Positions 52,471-60,198 of a stretch of 64,000 bases of DNA are shown here, piece by piece (position 1 is the first letter of the stretch; each line of letters opens with the position of its first letter). The stretch is from Cyanobacteria bacterium SZAS-4. Its GTDB lineage: Bacteria; Cyanobacteriota; Vampirovibrionia; Obscuribacterales; Obscuribacteraceae. A program made the translations under genes and the position numbers. The DNA is taken from the NCBI GenBank assembly GCA_018266255.1, contig JAFEAT010000020.1:186001-250000 (forward strand), read 5' to 3'. Under the pieces are notes generated by a model. The model did not search any database. It saw nothing but the letters and a program-made list of their open reading frames with translations, and was not told where the DNA came from.

Positions 52471-52524
52471 TTTTACCGATATCGGCAAAAATTTGGGCTG
52501 TTTTTTTGCCGATATCGGTAAAAA
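52471..52524. repeat. Palindromic repeat, cluster 7 (two copies)
   Basis: Copies are centred at 52480 and 52513, 33 bp apart. Each has one base changed on one side: left ACCGAT in the first, right ATCGGT in the second, so the outer arms mirror each other. The spacer ATTTGGGCTG resembles the GGCTGAA spacers elsewhere. The cluster lies between the divergent yjbQ-type gene and the L-E-x(4)-F-G paralogue. Confidence 0.93.
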
Positions 52525-52654
52525 ACAACTCGACCAAATGAACTGATTAAGAATAGCTGCCGTTGATGAATTTGCACCTCAGCAGCTGGCAATATTTGGC
52601 TAAACCGAGGTTGTCAGTGGTACAACGTAATTAGGACATATTGCAAGGCTACCG

Positions 52655-53956
52655 ATGAGAAAGGCATACAAACAGTTTACTAAGGTCCTCTGTATAGGGC
52701 TCATAACCGTCGGAGCGTTACCCGCTAACGCGATTGTTCGCCTGGGCGACTTGGGACCACTAGAATTAAAGTTTTTCGCTCATCAGTACGATCGTGAGAC
52801 TCCAGCCGAGCGCTTAGACCGCCTCGAAAAGCTTGTTTTTGGCGGTGTGCAAACAGGTTCTATTGAAGAGCGTGTAGCGAAGATATCTCAGACAGTTCAG
52901 ACCTCTACACCTGAAAAGCCTGTGACGGCAAACTCAAGCAAGAAGGAGCACACCGTCACGACTAGTTCACCTCAATCAAACCAATCAAACTCTCAACCTG
53001 ACCTCGGTACTGCAAATTATCCTCGTGTTTCTGAGTTGGAGCGGTCATTGCTTGGCAGAACTTACGTTGGTGAACCTGTTCGCCAACGCCTAGGCAGATT
53101 AGAAACCAAGGCTTATGGCGCACCATCGCGCGTTGAAGACCTAGCTGTCCGAGTAGACAAGCTCACTTCATATGCGGGCGTCTACGGAATGCAGCCCGGT
53201 GACTCCATGGGTGGGACTTCAGAAAGCCTTCATGGATTGGCGGGATTTGACTCGACTTCCCAGACACGCTCGGTCGGCATGCTCGAGAGAGTCTCGGCAA
53301 TGGAAGTAAAAGTTTTTGGTCATGAAAATTCGAATCGAGCCCTGGTGCGGCGCATCAAAGACCTCGAAAGCAGTGTGTTAGGTTCTGTTGCTGACAATCC
53401 CAATGAAGATATGACTACTCGAGTCAATCAACTTTGGGCAAAGATAAAGCCAGCAAGTGGAGGAGCATCATCGGGCGGCTCATCACCTTCTTCTCAGTCC
53501 GCTCAATCAACTCCGACACTACAGCCATTCTCGTCACCGAGTTACGCAGGGCAACAATACAACGGATATCAGGCTTCGCCATACATGGCAAACAATCCAT
53601 CGTCGAGCAGCCAGTATGGAAGCACACAAAGCAAACACAAAAATAAGGGGCAGCACAGTTCTTTCCTCGGCAAGATCGGAAAAGTAGTTGCCTTCGCAGG
53701 CACGGCAGCCGTAGGCGCCGGAGGATTGGCAGTGGGTGCCATGGGGTCCATGGGGTCCATGGGGTCCATGAACATGGGCTACTACGGCATGGGTATGGGC
53801 TCTGGGTTTGGTTCCATATATCCTTCGTCTTATCGTAGCTATGCACCGAGTTATGGATCAGTCAGTTCAATCAGTTCGTTCGGTAATATGTCGACTGGGT
53901 CATTTTTTAACTCACCTTACAATTCAAGCTACGCTGGATCTTTCTTTTCACCATAG
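52655..53956 (+). CDS. Secreted protein with L-E-x(4)-F-G repeat modules, paralogue
   Basis: This 433-residue exported protein has a signal peptide ending PANA. Modules follow: KFFAHQYDRETPAERLDRLE with KLVFGGVQTG, then RQRLGRLETKAYGAPSRVED, then a copy with MEVKVFGHENSNRALVRRI. The order, spacing and intervening Ser/Gln linkers match the protein at 5043-6389. The tail is Gly/Met/Ser/Tyr-rich and includes a 9-bp DNA repeat encoding Met-Gly-Ser three times (53739-53769). Function unknown; two copies in one window suggest a sizeable family in this genome. Confidence 0.8.
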   Translation: MRKAYKQFTKVLCIGLITVGALPANAIVRLGDLGPLELKFFAHQYDRETPAERLDRLEKLVFGGVQTGSIEERVAKISQTVQTSTPEKPVTANSSKKEHTVTTSSPQSNQSNSQPDLGTANYPRVSELERSLLGRTYVGEPVRQRLGRLETKAYGAPSRVEDLAVRVDKLTSYAGVYGMQPGDSMGGTSESLHGLAGFDSTSQTRSVGMLERVSAMEVKVFGHENSNRALVRRIKDLESSVLGSVADNPNEDMTTRVNQLWAKIKPASGGASSGGSSPSSQSAQSTPTLQPFSSPSYAGQQYNGYQASPYMANNPSSSSQYGSTQSKHKNKGQHSSFLGKIGKVVAFAGTAAVGAGGLAVGAMGSMGSMGSMNMGYYGMGMGSGFGSIYPSSYRSYAPSYGSVSSISSFGNMSTGSFFNSPYNSSYAGSFFSP

Positions 53957-54130
53957 TTTGCTCCCTACTCACGTTGATATCGGACATTCACTCACATGGC
54001 GCATCGCAGTGATTGAACGCCAGGCATCACCCATGGTTGCACAGACTGATCGACGTCTGTATGATAGCTGTTGGCGATAATTCAACCGTGAAAATGTCAA
54101 ATAATAAGTGATACCAGGGGCGCCACCATT

Positions 54131-54709
54131 TTGAAAGAATTAGACGTCCGTCTTGCATTGTACAATCATGAGATAAAGGCGATCCTAGCGGCTCATCCAA
54201 GCAGCTTAGTGGTAGACGAGCTAGGATTGATGGAAGGGACTTTTCGCGTCGATCTTGCTGTGATTAATTCGCGCTTGCATGGTTACGAAATCAAGAGTTA
54301 TTCCGATAATCTTGATCGCCTTCCATCGCAACAAAATACATACAATAAAATATTTGACCGCATGACACTGGTGGCCGATGAGCGCCATGTTGCAAAAGCA
54401 GTGGAAATAGTTCCTCAGTGGTGGGGGCTGATTTCGTCACGCACTACCAAGGGTGTTACCGTTTTAAATGAAATTTGGCCCTCTCGACAAAATCTCGAAA
54501 TTGATCCCTATGCACTTTCGCAATTACTCTGGCGCGAGGAGGCACTCGATGCCCTCCGCCAACGTGGTTTGGATCGTGGAGTGCGCACAAAACCAAGAAA
54601 AATAATTTGGCAAGCAGTAGCTGCTTGTTTGACATTGGAAGAGATCCGAACTGTCATCAGACACAAGCTTGCGACCAGAAAAGATTGGCGAACACATTCA
54701 TACTCTTGA
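54131..54709 (+). CDS. sce7726-like protein, PD-(D/E)XK nuclease-type core
   Basis: A protein of 192 residues. The core GTFRVDLAVINSRLHGYEIKS has an Asp followed 14 residues later by Glu-x-Lys, the metal-binding pattern of restriction-endonuclease-like folds. SDNLDRLPSQQNTYNKIFDR and VADERHVAKA follow, as in sce7726-family proteins. The C-terminal third is basic and helical. The family is often carried on mobile or defence-linked DNA, but here the neighbours are ordinary. The start is a TTG at 54131 with no strong ribosome site. Nuclease activity is inferred, not shown. Confidence 0.75.
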   Translation: MKELDVRLALYNHEIKAILAAHPSSLVVDELGLMEGTFRVDLAVINSRLHGYEIKSYSDNLDRLPSQQNTYNKIFDRMTLVADERHVAKAVEIVPQWWGLISSRTTKGVTVLNEIWPSRQNLEIDPYALSQLLWREEALDALRQRGLDRGVRTKPRKIIWQAVAACLTLEEIRTVIRHKLATRKDWRTHSYS

Positions 54710-54722
54710 TTCTGGCTATGAA

Positions 54723-54777
54723 TTTTTACCGATATCGGCAAAAATCCGGCTGAAATTTTTGCCGATATCGGCAAAAA
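54723..54777. repeat. Palindromic repeat, cluster 8 (two copies)
   Basis: Copies are centred at 54733 and 54766, 33 bp apart. The first has left arm ACCGAT; the second is perfect. The spacer CCGGCTGAAA matches the consensus of the other clusters. The cluster lies 13 bp after the sce7726-like gene and about 160 bp before the his leader. Confidence 0.95.
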
Positions 54778-54935
54778 AACAACTTCGGCAATCTATTCAT
54801 TTATAGTGCAACCCATTGCTCTTGACTAGATCGGCTTTGCGACAACCCGCCCCACGCTTAAACATTCGTATTGCGGGCTTGCCAAGTGTCAGCGTCAAGT
54901 GTTAACCTCTGTCCTGGTTTAATCGAGCAATAGCA

Positions 54936-55037
54936 ATGATCATCCAAATGTCACCTGCCAAATCTGTCGACGGCGCCCCAAATTCGGGGTACCATCACCA
55001 TCATCGCGAATTATTTTCGGAGCAGACTGACAGATAA
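54936..55037 (+). CDS. hisL: Histidine leader peptide (33 aa)
   Basis: The ORF reads MIIQMSPAKSVDGAPNSG and then YHHHHRELFSEQTDR, ending in TAA. Four His codons in a row (54993-55004), preceded by Tyr, are the mark of a his leader. It is followed by an attenuator terminator and hisG. Translation may start at the first ATG or at the in-frame ATG at 54948; no good Shine-Dalgarno is present before either. A TTTAAT box at 54918 could be the -10, but no convincing -35 box was found. Confidence 0.9.
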   Translation: MIIQMSPAKSVDGAPNSGYHHHHRELFSEQTDR

Positions 55038-55091
55038 GCTTGCATTACGCGCGAAACACTGTTCAGAGCCTGCTCAAAGCGGGCTCTTTTT
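55020..55091 (+). terminator. his attenuator: antiterminator and terminator
   Basis: The terminator pairs AGAGCCTGCT (55065-55074) with AGCGGGCTCT (55078-55087) around a CAA loop, with TTTT after it. Leader bases GAGCAG (55020-55025) are the complement of CTGCTC (55070-55075). CTG and ACAG just after can pair with CAG (55064-55066) and CTGT (55059-55062), extending the antiterminator to 13 bp with small bulges. Confidence 0.88.
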
Positions 55092-55115
55092 GTTTATTTG
55101 AATAGGGAAGGATCA

Positions 55116-56069
55116 ATGGCCGACAAACAATCAACCGCCTCTAAAGAAGGCTCACTGAAACAGCCGGAAAGCTCTTCAGGAAATGAAAAAACCAAGTTGC
55201 GATTGACCATTCCGAAAGGTCGGATTCAAGAGAAAGTAATGACCCTGCTGGGGCAAATTGGCATGAACTTTCTCGCCGATGGTCGATCATACAGACCGCT
55301 GTGTTCGGATCCGTACGTCGTCACGAAATTGCTCAAGTCGCAAAACATCCCCAGTCTTGTGGCACTTGGTCGGCACGATTGCGGATTCTCCGGTTATGAC
55401 TGGATCGTTGAACAAGATGCCGATGTCGTGCAGTTGCTTGATTTGAACTTCGACCCAGTCAAAATCGTCGCCGCCATGCCTGAAGATCTCGTTGGCGACG
55501 CTGATTTCAAAACAAAAGATTTCGGACGCAAATTGATTGTTGCTTCTGAATATCAGAATTTGACCAAGCGTTTTATTGAGCGAAATAAATTGAATGCGAT
55601 TTTCGTGCAAACGTTTGGAGCCACCGAAGCGCTGCCGCCCGAAGATGCTGATGTAATCGTCGACAATACCTCCACCGGTACGACCTTGAAGCACAATCGG
55701 CTACTCGTTGTCGAAGAATTGATGCGTTCGACAACTAGGTTTATTTGCAACAAGCAAGCTTTGGAAGATCCGATCAAGCGCAAAATGCTGGAGGAGATGA
55801 CGATGCTCATGAAGAGCACACTGCTTGCCAAAGAGAAAGTAATGTTGGAGATGAACGTCTCTAAGGACGACTTTGAAAAGGTTGTATCAAACCTTCCCTG
55901 CATGCGCGCACCGACTATTTCGGAATTGTACAACGGCGACGGTTACGCTATTAAAATTGCAGTGCCCGTTAAAGAAGTTCCGGACTTAATCCCCACTCTT
56001 GTGTCGATGGGTGCTCGCGATATCCTCGAGTATAAGGTGGAAAAAATTGTCGCAGGTTATGACAGCTAG
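55116..56069 (+). CDS. hisG: ATP phosphoribosyltransferase, long form
   Basis: A 317-residue protein that joins ATP and PRPP, the first step to histidine. Motifs: RLTIPKGRIQEKVMTLL near residue 30, the PRPP loop region VDNTSTGTTLKHN, and a C-terminal ~80-residue ACT-like regulatory domain (APTISELYNGDGYAIKIAVP). The C-terminal domain marks the long, histidine-inhibited form that needs no HisZ. An N-terminal 25-residue hydrophilic extension is extra. GGAAGGAT before the ATG at 55116 sets the start. First gene of the attenuated his operon. Confidence 0.93.
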   Translation: MADKQSTASKEGSLKQPESSSGNEKTKLRLTIPKGRIQEKVMTLLGQIGMNFLADGRSYRPLCSDPYVVTKLLKSQNIPSLVALGRHDCGFSGYDWIVEQDADVVQLLDLNFDPVKIVAAMPEDLVGDADFKTKDFGRKLIVASEYQNLTKRFIERNKLNAIFVQTFGATEALPPEDADVIVDNTSTGTTLKHNRLLVVEELMRSTTRFICNKQALEDPIKRKMLEEMTMLMKSTLLAKEKVMLEMNVSKDDFEKVVSNLPCMRAPTISELYNGDGYAIKIAVPVKEVPDLIPTLVSMGARDILEYKVEKIVAGYDS

Positions 56070-56677
56070 TGGCAACTAAGGTTAATGTTGAATTCGATCT
56101 AGTCACTTCCGCTGGTGGCAATCTTGGCAGTATCAGTCGAACTCTTACGCGCATGCAAGTGCCGTTTAGGTTGGTTGGTAATGAGAACGCGCCAGATGGA
56201 TCACGCCCAATTATTTTGCCTGGTGTTGGTGCCTTTGGAGCGGTAATGAAGTCGCTCAAGGAGAATGATTTCGATCAGACTATTGTCAAATTGGTGCGCG
56301 CAGGCACACCGTTTCTTGGTGTCTGTGTGGGCATGCAAGTTCTTTTCGACGAAAGTGAAGAGGCACCAGGAGTCAAAGGTTTAGGATTGATCAGTGGCAA
56401 AGTTCTGAAGTTCAAAGAAGGGAAGGTGCCGCAAATTGGTTGGAATCAAATCAAGCCATCGAACGATCAAAGTTGGGAATCTGGATACGTGTATTTTGTC
56501 AATTCCTATTACGCCAAACCAGACTCAGATAGTGTCACACTTTACAAATCTGACTATCATGAAACGTTCTGTGCTGCAGTCAAAACCGGCAATATAACGG
56601 CATTTCAGTTTCATCCTGAGAAAAGCGGTGAGATGGGTGAACGTCTGCTGAGGCGTTGGGTAAATGATGTCACTTAA
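56069..56677 (+). CDS. hisH: Imidazole glycerol phosphate synthase, glutaminase subunit
   Basis: A 202-residue class I amidotransferase. It has GNLGSISRTLTRMQVPFRL, the oxyanion strand ILPGVGAFG, the nucleophile Cys in GVCVGMQVLFDES and the His-Glu pair in FQFHPEKSGEMG. With HisF it makes imidazole glycerol phosphate and AICAR. The start is a GTG overlapping the hisG TAG by one base. Its 3' end overlaps hisF by 14 bases. Confidence 0.94.
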   Translation: MATKVNVEFDLVTSAGGNLGSISRTLTRMQVPFRLVGNENAPDGSRPIILPGVGAFGAVMKSLKENDFDQTIVKLVRAGTPFLGVCVGMQVLFDESEEAPGVKGLGLISGKVLKFKEGKVPQIGWNQIKPSNDQSWESGYVYFVNSYYAKPDSDSVTLYKSDYHETFCAAVKTGNITAFQFHPEKSGEMGERLLRRWVNDVT

Positions 56678-57449
56678 CGGATTGTGCAAACGAATTATTC
56701 CCTGTCTCGACGTCGCCAATGGACGCACAGTCAAAGGCGTCAAGTTTCAAAATCTTCGCGATATCGGAGATCCAGTTGAGCTCGGCTTCGAATATCAAAA
56801 ACAAGGCGCTGACGAACTGATGTTCTTGGACATAACAGCCTCCAAAGAAGACCGCAGCACGGTCTTCGATCTGGTGCGGGATGTCGCTCATAAACTCTCC
56901 ATTCCCTTCACTGTAGGTGGTGGCATATCGTCTATAAAAGATGTGCGCAAACTGCTTGAACTTGGTGCGGACAAAGTATCGATCAACACTTCCGCTGTCA
57001 ACCGACCGGAATTGATCGAAGAGATAGCCACTGCTTGTGGTTCACAATGTTGTGTTGTGGCGATCGATGCACGCAAGCGCACAAATACCTTCAATGGTTC
57101 TGTCTGGGAAGTTCTGACCAAAGGTGGTTCGGTCGCAACCGGTATGGATGCGATGCAATGGGCAGAAGAGTGTGTGCGCCGAGGCGCCGGCGAAATCATG
57201 CTCACTTCGTGGGACGCCGATGGCACGCAAGAAGGATTCGATCTGGAGATGGTCAAAGCTTTCTCAAAGCTGCCGATTCCGGTGATTGCATCGGGCGGTG
57301 CAAAAGATCCGCAAAGTTTTGTCGACGTATTTTCAACAGGCAGGGCCGACGCAGCGCTCGCCGCAAGCATCTTTCACGATGGTATCTTCACAATCAATCA
57401 AGTAAAAACACAGCTCAACCAAGAGGGGATCCCAGTCCGATTATGTTAA
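56664..57449 (+). CDS. hisF: Imidazole glycerol phosphate synthase, cyclase subunit
   Basis: A 261-residue (beta/alpha)8 barrel. It starts CKRIIPCLDVANGRTVKGVK with catalytic Asp in CLDV. It has the phosphate-binding VGGGISS and the second catalytic Asp in LTSWDADGTQEGFD, then IASGGAKDPQSF. Two adjacent ATGs (56664, 56667) may start it inside hisH. It is preceded by the glutaminase partner and overlaps the following hisA-type gene by seven bases, so the whole block is translationally coupled. Confidence 0.95.
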   Translation: MMSLNGLCKRIIPCLDVANGRTVKGVKFQNLRDIGDPVELGFEYQKQGADELMFLDITASKEDRSTVFDLVRDVAHKLSIPFTVGGGISSIKDVRKLLELGADKVSINTSAVNRPELIEEIATACGSQCCVVAIDARKRTNTFNGSVWEVLTKGGSVATGMDAMQWAEECVRRGAGEIMLTSWDADGTQEGFDLEMVKAFSKLPIPVIASGGAKDPQSFVDVFSTGRADAALAASIFHDGIFTINQVKTQLNQEGIPVRLC

Positions 57450-58678
57450 TACCGAGCATCGACATCATGAACGGCAAAGCCGTTCAACTGAAGCAAGGCA
57501 AAGAGTTTGTGCTGCAAAGCGACCGCACTCCCCTTGAGCTGGCCAAGGAATTTAATCGGTATGGCGAAGTGGCTGTGATCGATTTAGATGCAGCATTAAA
57601 AAAAGGCGACAACCGTGAGCTTATCAAATCGATTTGCCGGGTGTGTGACGTCAGAGTCGGTGGTGGCATCCGAGATGTCGAAACCGGAAGGGAATTTCTC
57701 AAGGCCGGCGCCAAGCGCTTGATCGTTGGCACTATGGCTACTCCTGAGTTTTTGCAGAAATTCTCGCCGCAGCAGGTAATGGTGGCACTCGACCATAAAG
57801 GCGAGATCGTCGTCGATCATGGTTGGGAAAACGCAACAGGCGAAACCATCTGGCAGCGCGCTGAACGCTTATCACCTTATTGCTCCGGTTTTTTGACGAC
57901 ATTTGTAGAAGGCGAAGGATGTCTGAATGGTATGGATCTGGACGCCATCAAATCTCTAAAAAAGAAGATTCCAGGGCAGCACACCGTAGCTGGTGGCATC
58001 GCTGAGACCGATGAAATTGTTCAGATTTCGGCATTGGGCATCGATGTTCAAGTGGGTATGGCATTGTACACAGGGAGAATCGATCCCGTCGACGCCGTTG
58101 TGAAGACGGTTCAATTTAAAGAGGATGGACTGGTTCCCACTATAGTTCAGGACCAGAGCGGACAAGTATTGATGATGGCGTACAGCTCGAAAGAATCCTT
58201 GACGAGAGCTCTTAAGGAAGGCAAAGGTGTCTACTTTAGCCGGTCTCGTAAGGAAATCTGGGAAAAGGGATTGACGTCAGGCAACACTCAAACCCTGATT
58301 TCATGTCGTGTGGATTGCGATCGTGATTGCTTGCTATTCACCGTCGTACAAGAGAAAGCCGCCTGCCACAATGAAACCTACAGCTGTTTTGGAAGTGCCA
58401 CTTCAGACCGGAAATTCTCATTGTCTGAGCTGTTCGAAACACTACAATCGCGTAAGACATCCGATTCATCAAAATCCTATACTGCCACGCTGTTTGCAGA
58501 CCGACGTCTTCTGCTCAAGAAAATAATGGAAGAGGCCTATGAAGTGGTGTCATATTCCTCGAAGGAAAATCTTCGTTGGGAGATCGCCGATCTGATCTAT
58601 TTCGCCAGCGTTTTAGCTGTAGACGAAGGACTCGAATGGAAGGATATCGAAGCCGAACTGGCCGGACGCAGGCGCTAG
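57443..58678 (+). CDS. HisA-HisI-HisE trifunctional fusion
   Basis: A 411-residue protein with three enzymes in order. Residues 1-222 are a HisA isomerase (MLIPSIDIMNGKAVQLKQGK; RVGGGIRDVETGREFLKAGA; TVAGGIAE). Residues ~223-320 are HisI cyclohydrolase (GLVPTIVQDQSGQVLMMAYS; the zinc region AACHNETYSC). Residues ~328-411 are HisE pyrophosphohydrolase (LLKKIMEEAYEVVSYSSKEN and IADLIYF). The HisA second half has VEGEG at 155-159 where bacterial HisA usually has Asp-Gly-Thr. HisIE fusions are common; addition of HisA is unusual. It would carry steps 2, 3 and 4 on one chain. The ATG at 57443 overlaps the hisF stop. Confidence 0.93.
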   Translation: MLIPSIDIMNGKAVQLKQGKEFVLQSDRTPLELAKEFNRYGEVAVIDLDAALKKGDNRELIKSICRVCDVRVGGGIRDVETGREFLKAGAKRLIVGTMATPEFLQKFSPQQVMVALDHKGEIVVDHGWENATGETIWQRAERLSPYCSGFLTTFVEGEGCLNGMDLDAIKSLKKKIPGQHTVAGGIAETDEIVQISALGIDVQVGMALYTGRIDPVDAVVKTVQFKEDGLVPTIVQDQSGQVLMMAYSSKESLTRALKEGKGVYFSRSRKEIWEKGLTSGNTQTLISCRVDCDRDCLLFTVVQEKAACHNETYSCFGSATSDRKFSLSELFETLQSRKTSDSSKSYTATLFADRRLLLKKIMEEAYEVVSYSSKENLRWEIADLIYFASVLAVDEGLEWKDIEAELAGRRR

Positions 58679-58710
58679 AGAAGCGATCGTGATCAATGCG
58701 AATGCCAACC

Positions 58711-58786
58711 GCAAGAATGAAGCCAAGCCGTAAGAATGTAGCCGAACTGTAAGAATGAAGCCGAACCGCAAGAATGAAGCCGAACC
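58711..58786. repeat. 19-bp tandem repeat, four copies
   Basis: Four adjacent units of the form G(C/T)AAGAATGAAGCCGAACC with a few changes, followed by a partial fifth unit. They fill most of the gap between the his fusion gene and the aminotransferase gene. No T run or hairpin suggests a terminator. Confidence 0.9.
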
Positions 58787-58846
58787 GTAAGTGAATCAAA
58801 CCTCAAGCAAGCACGAAGAAAGTGCAGAAGATGAACAGGAGTGAAG

Positions 58847-60091
58847 ATGGAAAGCAGGTCAGTATATAAGAGTGCGGGCGAGAAGGAAGACTTAACCGGT
58901 ATCTCGCATCGAGTTTCTCAAATAACCGTTTCTGCAATCAAGCAAATGCCGCTTCTTGCCAGTAAGGTGCCTGGCTGTGTTTCGTTGGGACAGGGAATAC
59001 CGTCACCGAACACTCCACTGTTCATCCGCGAAGCAGTGATTAAGGCTCTGCAAGACGACAGCGCAATAGGAAAGTATTCGCTTCAACCTGGAATACCGAA
59101 GTTGAAAGACTTGATCGCCCAGGACCTGATGCGCACCAGAAATATTGCACACGTAAATGCCGAGACTGAAATTTTCGTCAGTTGCGGTGGTATGGAGGCG
59201 CTCGCCGCAGGCATAGCGACCATCATCGACAGAGGTGACGAAGTCATTCTGAATTCGCCAAGTTATTCATCTCACATCGAACAGATATTGTTCGCCGAGG
59301 GTGTGCCGAAGTTTGTGGCGCTGGCAGAAGGAGAAGACTGGACCCTTAATCCAGATGCACTTCGCAAAGCAATCACAAGCAAAACTAAAGCGTTGATTCT
59401 TTGCAGTCCTTCAAACCCTACTGGCGCAGTGTTCACGGAAGCCCAGCTGCGCGAAGTGGCAGCCATCATTCTCGAACACAACTTGTTTGTAATCCTCGAT
59501 GAAACATACGACTTCCTCGTCTACGACAATCAGCCCTATTTCAGCTTGCTGTCCATTCCAGAGTTAAAGGATCGAGTCATCGCCGCCTGCAGTTTTAGCA
59601 AGCGTTACTGTATGACCGGATGGCGTGTCGGCTACATGTACGCGTCTGAGCGCATCATCAAACAAGTGCTAAAAGTGCACGACGCATTTGCTATATGCGC
59701 ACCAACAATTTCTCAATTCGCAGCAGCGGCTGCCCTCAGTGGTACCAATGGAAAAGATGGACCCGGAGACGAGAGCGTCAAGCAACTGATGGAAACAATG
59801 ACAAGGCGCAGAGACCTCGTCTGTTCGCGGCTCGACAAATTGTCGAATGTTTTTACCTATGCAAAGCCTCGCGGCGGCTACTATGTTTTCCCACGCTACA
59901 CCGCCAAAGACAATATAGGCTCAATGGATTTTGCCCTCCGACTCCTCAACGAAGCCAAGGTTATTACAGTACCAGGCAACGCATTCGGACCAACCGGCGA
60001 AGGTCACATCCGTATGTCATTCGGAGCGGAAGAGAGCGAACTGACGGAAGCGTTTGATCGCATCGACCGATGGCTCGCAGAGAACAACTGA
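58847..60091 (+). CDS. Class I/II PLP aminotransferase
   Basis: A fold-type I aminotransferase of about 414 residues. Signatures: SLGQGIPSPNTPLFIREAV, CSPSNPTGAVFTEAQL, ILDETYDFLVYD and the PLP Lys in CSFSKRYCMTGWRVGYMY. A C-terminal Arg in GHIRMSFGAEESEL binds the substrate carboxylate. Similarity is to the aspartate/aromatic aminotransferase group. Its place after the his genes suggests it may supply the HisC step, but it could be a general enzyme. AGGAG before the ATG at 58847 sets the start. Its last 14 codons are duplicated just downstream. Confidence 0.88.
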   Translation: MESRSVYKSAGEKEDLTGISHRVSQITVSAIKQMPLLASKVPGCVSLGQGIPSPNTPLFIREAVIKALQDDSAIGKYSLQPGIPKLKDLIAQDLMRTRNIAHVNAETEIFVSCGGMEALAAGIATIIDRGDEVILNSPSYSSHIEQILFAEGVPKFVALAEGEDWTLNPDALRKAITSKTKALILCSPSNPTGAVFTEAQLREVAAIILEHNLFVILDETYDFLVYDNQPYFSLLSIPELKDRVIAACSFSKRYCMTGWRVGYMYASERIIKQVLKVHDAFAICAPTISQFAAAAALSGTNGKDGPGDESVKQLMETMTRRRDLVCSRLDKLSNVFTYAKPRGGYYVFPRYTAKDNIGSMDFALRLLNEAKVITVPGNAFGPTGEGHIRMSFGAEESELTEAFDRIDRWLAENN

Positions 60092-60133
60092 GCGTTTGAT
60101 CGCATCGATCGATGGCTCGCAGAGAACAACTGA
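60050..60133. repeat. 42-bp tandem duplication at a gene end
   Basis: Bases 60050-60091, encoding the last 13 residues and stop of the aminotransferase, are repeated directly as 60092-60133. Only one base differs (GACCG versus GATCG). The second copy lies after the stop codon, so it is not translated. Confidence 0.95.
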
Positions 60134-60198
60134 GAGACAGTGCTGGTGCAATGTTACGGTTGGATTTCGCGGCTGAATTACGCCGAGTGTTGTCTGAC

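Noticed and set aside
57035..57442. Long N-terminal extension of the HisA-I-E fusion
   Set aside because: The extension lies out of frame over hisF, is rich in Arg and Cys with no domain, and HisA homology starts exactly at the ATG at 57443.
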